64,000 nt of DNA from Cytophagales bacterium (GTDB lineage Bacteria; Bacteroidota; Bacteroidia; Cytophagales; Cyclobacteriaceae). Positions 34,957 through 44,200 of this stretch are shown piece after piece (positions within the stretch are counted from its first letter, which is position 1; each line of letters starts with the position of its first letter). A program made the translations under genes and the position numbers. Below the pieces are notes generated by a model. The model did not search any database. It was not told the DNA's origin and saw only the letters and a list, made by a program, of their open reading frames with translations. The DNA is taken from the NCBI GenBank assembly GCA_020403045.1, contig JADBYK010000003.1:56827-120826 (forward strand). The letters run 5' to 3'.

Positions 34957-34965
34957 TCTAAAATA

Positions 34966-36444
34966 TTAATACGCTCTCGCAAAAAACACTCGTTGACTAG
35001 AACGCTTTCCTGAAAAAACACATTTCCCGTCCTCGAGTTCTCCATCTAACGGAATACAACGAATAGTGGCTTTCGTTTCTTCTTTTATTTTTGTTTCTGT
35101 TTCCGCTGTACCGTCCCAATGAGCAGAAACAAAACCACCCTTCTCATCCAATACTTTTTTCAATTCTTCGTACGATTCAACTTTGGTGATTTTTTCGTTT
35201 CTGAATTTTAGTGCTCTCTGGTAAATATTCTGTTGGATGTCTTCCAATAACTTGGCGATCTCACTTACCACCGAATCCATCTGCATCACCTTCTTTTCTT
35301 TCGTGTCTCTGCGTGCAACCTCCACCGTTCCGTTGTCCAAATCGCGGGGCCCAATAGCGATGCGTACGGGCACGCCTTTTAATTCGTACTCTGCAAACTT
35401 AAATCCTGGTTTCAAGTTATCACGATTATCAAATTTTACCGACAAGCCCAGACTACGCATTTCTTTGGCAATGCTTTCGGCTTTTATAGAAACTTTGGTC
35501 AGTTCTTCTTCACTTTTGAAAATAGGAATGATGACCACGTGAATGGGAGCCAACTTAGGAGGCAATACCAATCCATCATCATCAGAGTGCGCCATGATCA
35601 ATCCGCCAATCAAGCGAGTGCTAACGCCCCATGACGTACCCCACACTTTTTCAAGTTTGCCTTCTTTATTGGTGAATTGAACACCAAAAGCGTCCGCAAA
35701 ATTCTGGCCTAGAAAGTGAGAAGTCCCTGCTTGCAAGGCTTTTCCATCTTGCATCATCGCTTCGATACAATAGGTATCAACAGCACCCGGGAAACGTTCA
35801 CCGTCTGATTTTTTTCCTTTGATCACCGGCATAGCCATAAATGTTTCTGCAAATTCTGCATACACATCCAACATTTGCTTTGTCTCTGCGATAGCTTCCG
35901 CTGAAGTAGCATGTGCTGTGTGACCTTCTTGCCAAAGAAACTCCGCAGTACGCAAAAAAAGTCTGGTGCGCATTTCCCAACGCACTACGTTTGCCCATTG
36001 ATTGATCAACAAAGGCAAATCGCGATACGATTGAATCCATTTTTTATACGTACTCCAAATAATAGCTTCGCTGGTTGGGCGAACAACTAGTTCCTCTTCC
36101 AATTTCGCCTCCGGGTCAACCATTAACTTACCGGGCCTGGCTGGATCTGTCTTTAGGCGGTAGTGCGTTACAATCGCACATTCCTTCGCAAAGCCTTCCG
36201 CATTTTTTTCTTCCGCTTCAAACAAGCTTTTGGGCACAAACAAGGGGAAATAGGCGTTTACATGCCCAGTATCTTTAAACATCTTATCCAGTGCCTGCTG
36301 CATTTTTTCCCAAATGCTATACCCGTATGGCTTGATCACCATACAGCCACGAACGTCTGAATTTTCAGCCAAATCGGCCTTTTTTACTAAGTCAATGTAC
36401 CATTGCGAATAATCGTCTGCCCGGCTGGTGATCTCTTTTCCCAT
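34966..36444 (-). CDS. proS: Prolyl-tRNA synthetase, archaeal/eukaryotic (ProS type 3) form
   Basis: A 492-residue class II synthetase. It lacks the editing insertion of the ~570-residue bacterial type and starts with [18 protein letters not shown] as in the eukaryote/archaea-like form. Motif 2 is [20 protein letters not shown], followed by QEGHTAHAT; motif 3 region is [20 protein letters not shown]. The C-terminal anticodon domain and end ([13 protein letters not shown]) are complete. A TATATTTG box on the minus strand (36483-36476) 31 bases upstream of the start is a good -7 element. Confidence 0.96.
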   Translation of the reverse strand: MGKEITSRADDYSQWYIDLVKKADLAENSDVRGCMVIKPYGYSIWEKMQQALDKMFKDTGHVNAYFPLFVPKSLFEAEEKNAEGFAKECAIVTHYRLKTDPARPGKLMVDPEAKLEEELVVRPTSEAIIWSTYKKWIQSYRDLPLLINQWANVVRWEMRTRLFLRTAEFLWQEGHTAHATSAEAIAETKQMLDVYAEFAETFMAMPVIKGKKSDGERFPGAVDTYCIEAMMQDGKALQAGTSHFLGQNFADAFGVQFTNKEGKLEKVWGTSWGVSTRLIGGLIMAHSDDDGLVLPPKLAPIHVVIIPIFKSEEELTKVSIKAESIAKEMRSLGLSVKFDNRDNLKPGFKFAEYELKGVPVRIAIGPRDLDNGTVEVARRDTKEKKVMQMDSVVSEIAKLLEDIQQNIYQRALKFRNEKITKVESYEELKKVLDEKGGFVSAHWDGTAETETKIKEETKATIRCIPLDGELEDGKCVFSGKRSSQRVFFARAY

Positions 36445-36559
36445 TACTTTAAGCTTGTCTTTCGTTTTGAACGGGCAAATATAGAAGTAATGCAGGTATC
36501 CTTTAGATCATGGCTTCCCGTTATTAGAAATTACCTAATGGGTACATTTTCTCAAAAAA

Positions 36560-36600
36560 CCCAAATTTTGCAGCCAACTGCAAAATCTGGGATAAATTTG
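36560..36600 (+). promoter_or_regulatory. Promoter with overlapping hairpin upstream of the Gly/Asn/Trp-rich gene
   Basis: TTTTG (36566-36570) and TAAATTTG (36593-36600, consensus TAnnTTTG) are 22 bases apart. The spacer is occupied by a near-perfect inverted repeat: CCCAAATTTTGCAG (36560-36573) against CTGCAAAATCTGGG (36578-36591), 13 of 14 pairs with a 4-base loop. It could be an operator; the ATG follows 67 bases downstream. Confidence 0.45.
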
Positions 36601-36666
36601 GTAACTTTCTGTATCTAGAATGATTAGATTTACGTTTATAACTTTAGAAACAAAAAATTCATCTGT

Positions 36667-37788
36667 ATGAAAACGAAAATTGCTTTCTTTTTTCTGTTGT
36701 GTACCGTAGTTCTTTCTACTGCCGTGGCACAAAGCAGAGAAGACGATGATATGTATTTTACTTCCAAAGATCGGGCGGTCATGAATGCTGCATTGCAAAA
36801 AGATAGGCAGGAAATTTTCGCCTCTTCGAATACAAGAAAAATCACCGAAAGTGAAACCGCTGCGACTATCAACCCTACAGACAGCTACTCTGCAAGAAAT
36901 GTGAATCCGGAATATATTTCTGGTGCAAAAGTTGGGAGTAATGCTAGTTCTACCGCTCAATACTTTTCACCGAACTATCAGCCCACTGCAGTAAATCAAA
37001 ATTTATCAAGTAATTGTGCGAGTTGCGGATTTAACAACTTCAATAATGGTTTCTATAGCCCTTTCAATAGGTTCGGAAATCCTTACCGCATGGGCGGAAT
37101 GGGAATGATGGGATTGGGTATGAGTCCTTGGGGTTACAACAGTATGAGTATGATGAACCCCTGGATGGATCCTTGGATGATGAATGGTTTCTATCAACCA
37201 GGCTTTTCGATTGGTTTTGGAATGGGCAATGGTTTTGGTTGGGGAAATGGATGGAATAGTTTTTATAACCCCTGGGGATTTAATAACTGGGGAATGAACT
37301 CGTTCTATGGAGGCTGGGGTAATGGTTGGGGAATGAATTGCTTTTATGGCAACGGATGGAGCAATTGGGGGAATTCTTGGGGTAGCGGAAACACCGTGGT
37401 TATTGTGGATCGCCCAAGACCTAATTCAGCGCGCGGTGAAGAGATCGATCGTTTCTATAGTACGAGTGGGAACCGGGGAGGTGGTAACTCAGGTGGTCGG
37501 GTTGCTACAACAGATAATTCTCAACAATACTACAACCGGGCTTGGAGAAACGATGCTTCTACACCTCAACGAGGCTCTACAACCTGGAATAATACTCGTT
37601 CTTACCAACAAAACTATAACGGTTGGAACAATAATAACAGCAGCAACAGAAACAATTGGGGTGGATCCAATGAGGGAATCAACAACGGTGGATTCAGCGG
37701 TGGTCGTTCATCTGGGTTTAGTGGTGGCGGTGGAGCTGCTCCTAGTGGTGGCGGTGGCGGTGGTGGCGCAAGAAGAGGAAGGGACTAA
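36667..37788 (+). CDS. Secreted Gly/Asn/Trp/Met-rich low-complexity protein
   Basis: A 373-residue protein of unknown function with a signal peptide (KIAFFFLLCTVVLSTAVAQ). Residues 30-115 are ordinary and polar. From about 130 to 240 the sequence is made of G, N, W, M, F and Y (MGGMGMMGLGMSPWGYNSMS, then GMGNGFGWGNGWNSF). After a short charged stretch (VVIVDRPRPNSARGEEIDRF) the tail is Asn/Ser/Gly-rich and ends in a glycine run and ARRGRD. The composition suggests a disordered or sticky envelope protein. It is followed 31 bases later by a FadL-like porin gene, so the two may be cotranscribed. Confidence 0.75.
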   Translation: MKTKIAFFFLLCTVVLSTAVAQSREDDDMYFTSKDRAVMNAALQKDRQEIFASSNTRKITESETAATINPTDSYSARNVNPEYISGAKVGSNASSTAQYFSPNYQPTAVNQNLSSNCASCGFNNFNNGFYSPFNRFGNPYRMGGMGMMGLGMSPWGYNSMSMMNPWMDPWMMNGFYQPGFSIGFGMGNGFGWGNGWNSFYNPWGFNNWGMNSFYGGWGNGWGMNCFYGNGWSNWGNSWGSGNTVVIVDRPRPNSARGEEIDRFYSTSGNRGGGNSGGRVATTDNSQQYYNRAWRNDASTPQRGSTTWNNTRSYQQNYNGWNNNNSSNRNNWGGSNEGINNGGFSGGRSSGFSGGGGAAPSGGGGGGGARRGRD

Positions 37789-37819
37789 CCTTGTTTTTCA
37801 AACCTAAAAATTCAAACTA

Positions 37820-39475
37820 ATGTGCATTAGGCCTTGGGAGCGATGGCTCGTTGTTATAGGTGTGTTCATTTCTGTTGACCTAAATGCCCAAAATTATTTC
37901 GTTGAGCAGGCACTTTTGTTCTCAAGACAGAGCGCTGGGGGAAGTGCCCGCATTCAAGCGATGGGTGGAGCGCAAGTTGCCTTAGGAGGTGATTTTAGTT
38001 CGGCTTTGTCAAACCCAGCGGCCCTAGGCATGTACAACCGCAATGAAATTACGATAAGTCCGGCTCTTACTTTTCAAAGTGCTGACGCTACCTTTACCAC
38101 GTGGGATTTTGATGCTAACAACGCTATCTTCTCAAACAAAACAAATAACTCCTTTTCGAGTAGCAATGTAAGCCTACCCGGACTAAGTATTGTTTTTGGT
38201 GCTAATAAGAGTGACGAAAAAGCACCCTTTATGGGAGGCACTTTCGCCATTACGCTCAACCGAATTAATGACTTTAATGGAGGGCTCGAATACAAAGGGC
38301 AAAACAACAGCAGTTCTATCATCGATTACTTTTTAGAGGCATCTAATGGGTATACAAAAGATCAGTTCAACCCGCGATTTGATCCGAATAGAAGCCCGGC
38401 AGGAAAAGGAGATAATGTAAACACTCCCGCGTATCTGGGATATAACAACTACTTGATTGGCCCGGCTAGTTCAGCTAACGATACAAATTACTACACTGAT
38501 GTAACTGGGAAGCCGTTCCAAAGTGAAAAAGTAAAGACATCTGGCTCTCAAAATCAGTGGAACATCTCCTATGGTGCCAATTTCAACGACAAATTTTTTT
38601 TCGGGGGTGGATTGGGAATCAACTCAGTGAGGTACGGCTATGACAAAACATATGCTGAAAACTATGAGGGTCAAACGATGCTGGCACCATGTAATGCCTG
38701 CTTTAACAATCTCAAACTAAACGAAACCAGAACGACCACGGGTACAGGTGTTAACCTAACGCTTGGCGCATTAATAAAGCCGATTGATTTTTTTCAGTTT
38801 GGATTGTCTTATGTGACTCCCACGGCTTACCAACTTACAGATACTTACACAGCGAGTATGACCACAAGTTGGAATAACTATGATTATTTCGGCAACGGTC
38901 AGCGCAGATTGAACAACGAAAGTTTCAGTACCGAAGATACTGATCCGAGTAACCCGACTGACCCAACCAGCTACAGCTTGGTGACCCCCTCGCGCTTTAC
39001 CGCTGGTGCTGCCATCTTTATCCCAAAGAAAGGATTCATTACAGCCGATGTGGAATTTGTAAACTACAGCAAGGCAACTACGAGCAGTTTTACCGAGCAA
39101 CTCTACAGCCTAACGATCGATGCTCCGAGTGAAGTAAACAATAAGATTAGTTCAAGATTTCAATCCGTCACTAATCTTCGGTTTGGCGCTGAATATCGGA
39201 TCAACAAATTTAGACTGAGGGCGGGGTACAACATCATGGCCGATCCATATGTGCGAAGACCATCAGATCGAATCAATTACTCACTTACCAACATGAACTC
39301 AATTACTGGAGGAGTTGGTTACAGGGATTCGAAATTTTTTGTGGATGTGGCCGTTATCAATACACAGGGCGATGGTTATTATGTCCCGTATGCTGTCGCT
39401 TCGCCTGTGAGCCCATCTGTTAACTACAACAACGCCACGACTCGAATCCAGTTTACGGTTGGGTTCCCTTTTTAG
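37820..39475 (+). CDS. Outer-membrane transport protein, OmpP1/FadL-like
   Basis: A 551-residue protein with a signal peptide ending at DLNAQ and the FadL-family N-terminus FSRQSAGGSARIQAMGGAQV, LGGDFSSALSNPAALGMY. The rest alternates in beta-strand fashion (LGALIKPIDFFQFGLSYVTP, FRLRAGYNIMADPYVRRPS) and ends in an aromatic residue (QFTVGFPF), as outer-membrane barrels do. Bacteroidota versions are often called hemin receptors, but the substrate is unproven; hydrophobic compounds are typical. Its last four bases overlap the convergent aroK. Confidence 0.85.
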   Translation: MCIRPWERWLVVIGVFISVDLNAQNYFVEQALLFSRQSAGGSARIQAMGGAQVALGGDFSSALSNPAALGMYNRNEITISPALTFQSADATFTTWDFDANNAIFSNKTNNSFSSSNVSLPGLSIVFGANKSDEKAPFMGGTFAITLNRINDFNGGLEYKGQNNSSSIIDYFLEASNGYTKDQFNPRFDPNRSPAGKGDNVNTPAYLGYNNYLIGPASSANDTNYYTDVTGKPFQSEKVKTSGSQNQWNISYGANFNDKFFFGGGLGINSVRYGYDKTYAENYEGQTMLAPCNACFNNLKLNETRTTTGTGVNLTLGALIKPIDFFQFGLSYVTPTAYQLTDTYTASMTTSWNNYDYFGNGQRRLNNESFSTEDTDPSNPTDPTSYSLVTPSRFTAGAAIFIPKKGFITADVEFVNYSKATTSSFTEQLYSLTIDAPSEVNNKISSRFQSVTNLRFGAEYRINKFRLRAGYNIMADPYVRRPSDRINYSLTNMNSITGGVGYRDSKFFVDVAVINTQGDGYYVPYAVASPVSPSVNYNNATTRIQFTVGFPF

Positions 39476-39978
39476 GAACTGATTTTTTCGATGATCGTAT
39501 TGGAGTCAATTTGATCTCCACGGACGGTTAACATTGCTTGGTTATAAAAGAGAAGCCGCTGCGAGCGCAAAAATTCAATCTGATCTTTCAATACGTCTAT
39601 GCCATTTGATTTTAGTAGGGGCCGCTCCTCGCCTTTTGATGAAACAATTCGCCTGGCAATTTCCAGGGTGGGTACATCCAAGAAAACGGTCATTCCTGAT
39701 AGATTCATTTGTTCCATATTATCAAAAAAGCAAGGCGCGCCACCTCCGGTAGCCATCACAAAAGAAGAATCTGACTGGGTCCACGATTTCAAAATTTGAG
39801 ATTCAATTTTTCGAAAATAATTTTCCTTTTTGTCTTTGAAAATCTGCGGAATTGTTTTCATCTCTGCTTTTTCTATCTCCACATCTAAATCCACATAGGG
39901 CAGCTTCAACTTAACGCCCAGTTCTTTGGCTAATGTTGTCTTCCCTGAACCAGGAAGTCCAATCAAGAAAATCTTCAT
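39472..39978 (-). CDS. aroK: Shikimate kinase
   Basis: A 168-residue NMP-kinase-fold enzyme that phosphorylates shikimate at O3 in chorismate synthesis. The P-loop GLPGSGKTT is at residues 7-15, the Mg/shikimate aspartates are in YVDLDVEIEK, the arginine motif in ENYFRKIESQIL and the glycine motif in MATGGGAPCF. The lid is in SSKGEERPLLKS. Its start codon overlaps the stop of the upstream BT_3928-like gene by four bases, so the two are translationally coupled. Confidence 0.95.
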   Translation of the reverse strand: MKIFLIGLPGSGKTTLAKELGVKLKLPYVDLDVEIEKAEMKTIPQIFKDKKENYFRKIESQILKSWTQSDSSFVMATGGGAPCFFDNMEQMNLSGMTVFLDVPTLEIARRIVSSKGEERPLLKSNGIDVLKDQIEFLRSQRLLFYNQAMLTVRGDQIDSNTIIEKISS

Positions 39979-41078
39979 TGAACTAATTTTAAAACTTCAG
40001 CTGAGGAAGGCGTGTCATTGTGATGCCAATTGCCCAATACGGTTCCACTTTTCCAAAGTGTAATACCGGGATTTGACCGGATGATCGTTTTTAAAACGGT
40101 AGCATCTGAATAATAGTAAGGCACTGCCAATTGATGCTCATGGCGAAAAGCCTCCATCTGCTCAGAGCTGGAAGAAGTTAACACAAAGCAATCTACCTTG
40201 CCTTCCAATTCTTTTGTCAGATTTTTAATGGCCTCCATATTTTTGACGGATGCTTTCCTTACATCGTATATGATAATTAAGAGTTTATCCCCGTCAAATG
40301 TGTACTGTGTTTTGTCTTCTCCTTCAGGGCTCGTGACAGCATAGTCGGTGATCTTTGGTTTTATTTTGTCTTCATTCAAGACGCGGGAAGAAACGTACGT
40401 ATATCCTGCTTCAGAAATATACTTGTCTGACTTCACTTCTTTTCCGTCCTTCTCAAAAGAGTACTCAATAATCGGCTGCTCTTCCGGGATCATCTGTTGA
40501 GGAATTGTATTACCAATCCGATACGCCCTAAAATCGATGAAGGGTAAATGTTGGATGGCGTAAACACCTAGGAATAAACAAATCAACGTAGTAGCCACTA
40601 CGATGAAATTTCCTTCGCGCGTTCTTAAAATAGCCTTGTAACTTCTTCGATACCAAAACAAATGAAGCACGAAAACCATGAGTACAATGTCCTTGGTAAA
40701 GGACTCCCAGGGAGTGAGCTTAATGGCATCGCCAAAACAACCACAGTCGGTCACCTTATTAAAATAGGCAGAATAGAAAGTCAGAAACGTGAAAAATACC
40801 ATCAACGCAAGAAGCACCCAGGTAGTCAGGTCCATTCGCCAATAAATCAGAATAGCAACACCCAATGCCAGCTCTAGGATGATCATGATCATTCCGATCT
40901 CTAGCGACCATGGAATAAAATAATGAAATAACGAACCAAAGTCTTCGGCAAACACCTCAAAGTACTCTTCCATTTTGATTTGAGTGCCGATGGGATCATT
41001 CAGTTTGATCAGCCCGGAAAAAATCAAAAGACCTCCCACAAAAAACCGAGAGAATTGATCGATAATTTTACTAAACAT
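39975..41078 (-). CDS. DoxX/MauE-type membrane protein (BT_3928 family)
   Basis: A 367-residue protein with an N-terminal four-helix DoxX/MauE-like membrane domain (residues 10-140: FFVGGLLIFSGLIKLNDPIG, then VTDCGCFGDAIKLTPWESF with the CxC motif of that family) and a C-terminal soluble part (about 230-367) with thioredoxin-like character (LLIIIYDVRKASVKNMEAIK, VDCFVLTSSSSEQMEAF) but no CxxC. DoxX/MauE proteins are linked to quinol or thiol redox. It is cotranscribed with aroK. Confidence 0.85.
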   Translation of the reverse strand: MFSKIIDQFSRFFVGGLLIFSGLIKLNDPIGTQIKMEEYFEVFAEDFGSLFHYFIPWSLEIGMIMIILELALGVAILIYWRMDLTTWVLLALMVFFTFLTFYSAYFNKVTDCGCFGDAIKLTPWESFTKDIVLMVFVLHLFWYRRSYKAILRTREGNFIVVATTLICLFLGVYAIQHLPFIDFRAYRIGNTIPQQMIPEEQPIIEYSFEKDGKEVKSDKYISEAGYTYVSSRVLNEDKIKPKITDYAVTSPEGEDKTQYTFDGDKLLIIIYDVRKASVKNMEAIKNLTKELEGKVDCFVLTSSSSEQMEAFRHEHQLAVPYYYSDATVLKTIIRSNPGITLWKSGTVLGNWHHNDTPSSAEVLKLVQ

Positions 41079-41226
41079 AGATACTTGTTAAAAGCTCAAA
41101 ATAACGAAAAAATAGTCTTTATGAACTGGGATAAATTTGCTTGGCTTTGTTAAAGATTCGTTAATCTCTTTTGGCTATTGAATCAGTATTAAAAGACCGA
41201 TCTTTGCTGACCTAAAAAAAATCGGC

Positions 41227-44200
41227 ATGACTAAATTCTACTTTTTATTATTCTCTATTCTTTGGTTTCAAATTCAGGTTTCAGCTCAAGTTACGCTAGG
41301 CACTTCCCCGTATTTTCAGGATTTTAACTCAATCAGCAGCGGTTTACCCACTGGTTGGAGTGTACGAACGGGTGCAACTGCTAGTGCGTTAGGTACCACG
41401 GCAACACTGGTTACCACAAACACCGCTTGGAACTCCACCACGGGAAATTATAGAAATGTGGCAGCCGCCTCCGGCCTGATAGCAACGTCCACTACTATCG
41501 ATCAAAATAATTCTGTCAATCGAGCATTGGCGGTTCGCCAGACCGGCAGTCTTGGTGACCCCGGTGCGGCATTTGTACTACAAGTTGCCAATACTGCAGG
41601 GCTCACTAATTTCCAATTGAGTTTCAAACTTCAATCACTCGATGGCAGCGTGGCCGGTCGAACCACCACCTGGAGAGTAGATTATGGTTTTGGTGCGACT
41701 CCAACTTCGTTCACTACGGTAGCTACCACTCCCGCTACGTTGACCACCTCACTCGCAGCTGGCGGAATCAGCTGGGGAAGCACCGATGTGACTATCAATT
41801 TTGGAACAACGCTTGATAATAGTTCTGACAACGTCTGGATTCGGGTTACCACACTGACCCCGTCCACCGGTAGCGGCTCACGTCCGACTTCTGCCATCGA
41901 TGATTTTCAGTTGAGCTATGCTGCTGGCGATGTTACTCCTCCCTCATTCACCGCCACTTATCCAAAAATTTCCAACTTAACGTCATCAGGATTTGATCTG
42001 ATCACCAACCATAACGAAATCGGTAAGACTTACTTAGTCATTCTTCCCAATAATGCTGCCGCTCCCACTTCCGCGCAAGTAAAAAGTGGACAAGATGCCA
42101 CGGGTGCTTCGCTCCCCAGCAATCTAGTTGGCTCGGTCTATGTTACTGTCATCAATTTTGAATATGCAATTTCAGTTGCAGGTTTGTCAGACAATACGGA
42201 CTATGATGTGTATGCAGTTGCTGAAGATTTGATTCCTAACATTCAAGCGACACCAACCAAAATTGATGTTAAGACTAACACTGCCGGAGACGTAACGCCA
42301 CCCACCTTTTCTTCTACCTATCCGAACATTAACTCAATTACTCCAGGTGGCTTTATCGTTCGCACGAGTTTGGACGAAGCTGGAAAAACATTTTTTGTGG
42401 TTCTTCCATCAGGAGCAAATGCACCATCGCCAGCCCAAGTAAAAAACGGCCAGGATGGTGTGGGTGCCACATTAGCCTCGAATCTTGCCGGTACGATAAC
42501 GGTCAACAATGCCAGTTCAGAATTTGCGCTACCTGTTTCGGGTTTAAATTCCAATACTGCATATGACGTATTTCTGGTAGCCGAAGATAATGTACCTAAT
42601 CTTCAAGCCAGTCCAGTTAAAATAACTGTAACCACCGGTATGCAATTTCAGGAAGATTTTAATGCCTGCGATGGCGCCTCGTTTACACAATTCAGTGTTA
42701 CGGGCGCACAAGTATGGGGCTGCACAGATTTTGGAAGAAACGCCACCAAAGGCATTAGGATGAATGGGTTTGCTGGCACGGCACAGTTAAACGAAGATTG
42801 GTTGATATCGCCTGTTACCACCTTAAGTGCCAATGCAAGTCTTTCATTTTATTCTCAATTCTCTTTTGCAGGACCAGCACTTCAGCTTAAAATCTCAACA
42901 AACTACACTGGCAGCGGAGACCCTACCACCGCCACATGGACTGACTTAAATGGAAACTTCCCCTCAGTAGCCGTTGCCTCGAATAGTACTTCTCCAGCTG
43001 ATTGGACATTTAGTAATGTCGATTTATCTGCCTATGCTTCGCAAAATGTATATGTAGCGTTTGTCTACAACTCTTCGACTACGGCCGCGGCAAGATGGTC
43101 GTTAGATGACATTAGCTTCAGCAATGCTATGGCAAACTATTTACAGGCTTCGCCCTCAACATTATTGTTCACAACTGGCGGAACCGTTAAGAATTATTCG
43201 TTGAGGGGTTTTAATCTGTCAAACAATGTATCCATCATTGCGCCCACGAATTTTGCAGTATCAAAAGATAACAATACTTTTTCAAGTTCCATTTCGTACA
43301 CGCCAGCTGAGGTGACTACTCCTCAAACTGTATATGTAAAATTCGATGCGCCAATGGGTACCACAGCCACGTTTACCGGATCGATCATTAATAGTTCTGC
43401 GGGCGTTTCTAACAGAATAATTTCAGTAAGTGGTACTGACAAATCTCAAACATTGGATATTGCTACTTATAATCTTGAATTTTTTGGTACCGATGTAAAA
43501 GATACGGGTGGTACTGAGTTTGGCCCAATCGATGATGCCTTGCAAGTTAGTAATGTAACCACCGTAATTCAGACTACTGCCGCAGATATTTACGCTGTGC
43601 AAGAGGTTGCGGATGATAACGCCTTCAATCTATTATTGACAAACTTGCCAGGCTACACTGGATTTTTAGCAAACAGATGGTCCCGCTCATTTGACCCACC
43701 AGATCCTAACTTTCCTCCTCAAAAAATTGGCTTTGTCTACAATTCGTCTGTTGTCCAATTGGTAAGCTCCCGTGTAATGTTCGCACAACTATATGACGAT
43801 GTACGCGCTGGAAACACTTCACTACTGCCCGGTTACCCAACCACAGGTGGAAGCACACCATCTAGTTTCTGGTCGTCTGGCCGATTGCCGGTGATGGCAA
43901 CCTTTGATGTAATCATCAATGGAGTAACTAAACGCGTTCGTGTGATTAATATTCACGCTAAATCAGGGTCTGCCACCGCGGACTATGATCGAAGAAAGTA
44001 CGATGTAAAAGTGTTGCATGATTCACTGACCGCTAACTACTCAAACGACAATATTGTTTTGCTGGGCGATTTCAACGATGATGTGGACGTCTCAATAGGT
44101 GCACCAACCAATCCCGAATCTACCTATAAACCATTTGTTGACAACACGTCTAACTTTAACACTCTTACGCTTGCATTGAGCCAAGCTGGCGGATTTAGTT

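Noticed and set aside
37006..37197. Minus-strand His/Thr-rich open frame inside the Gly/Asn/Trp-rich gene
   Set aside because: It is the complement of the low-complexity GGxATG/TGG codons of the sense gene and has no independent coding signs.
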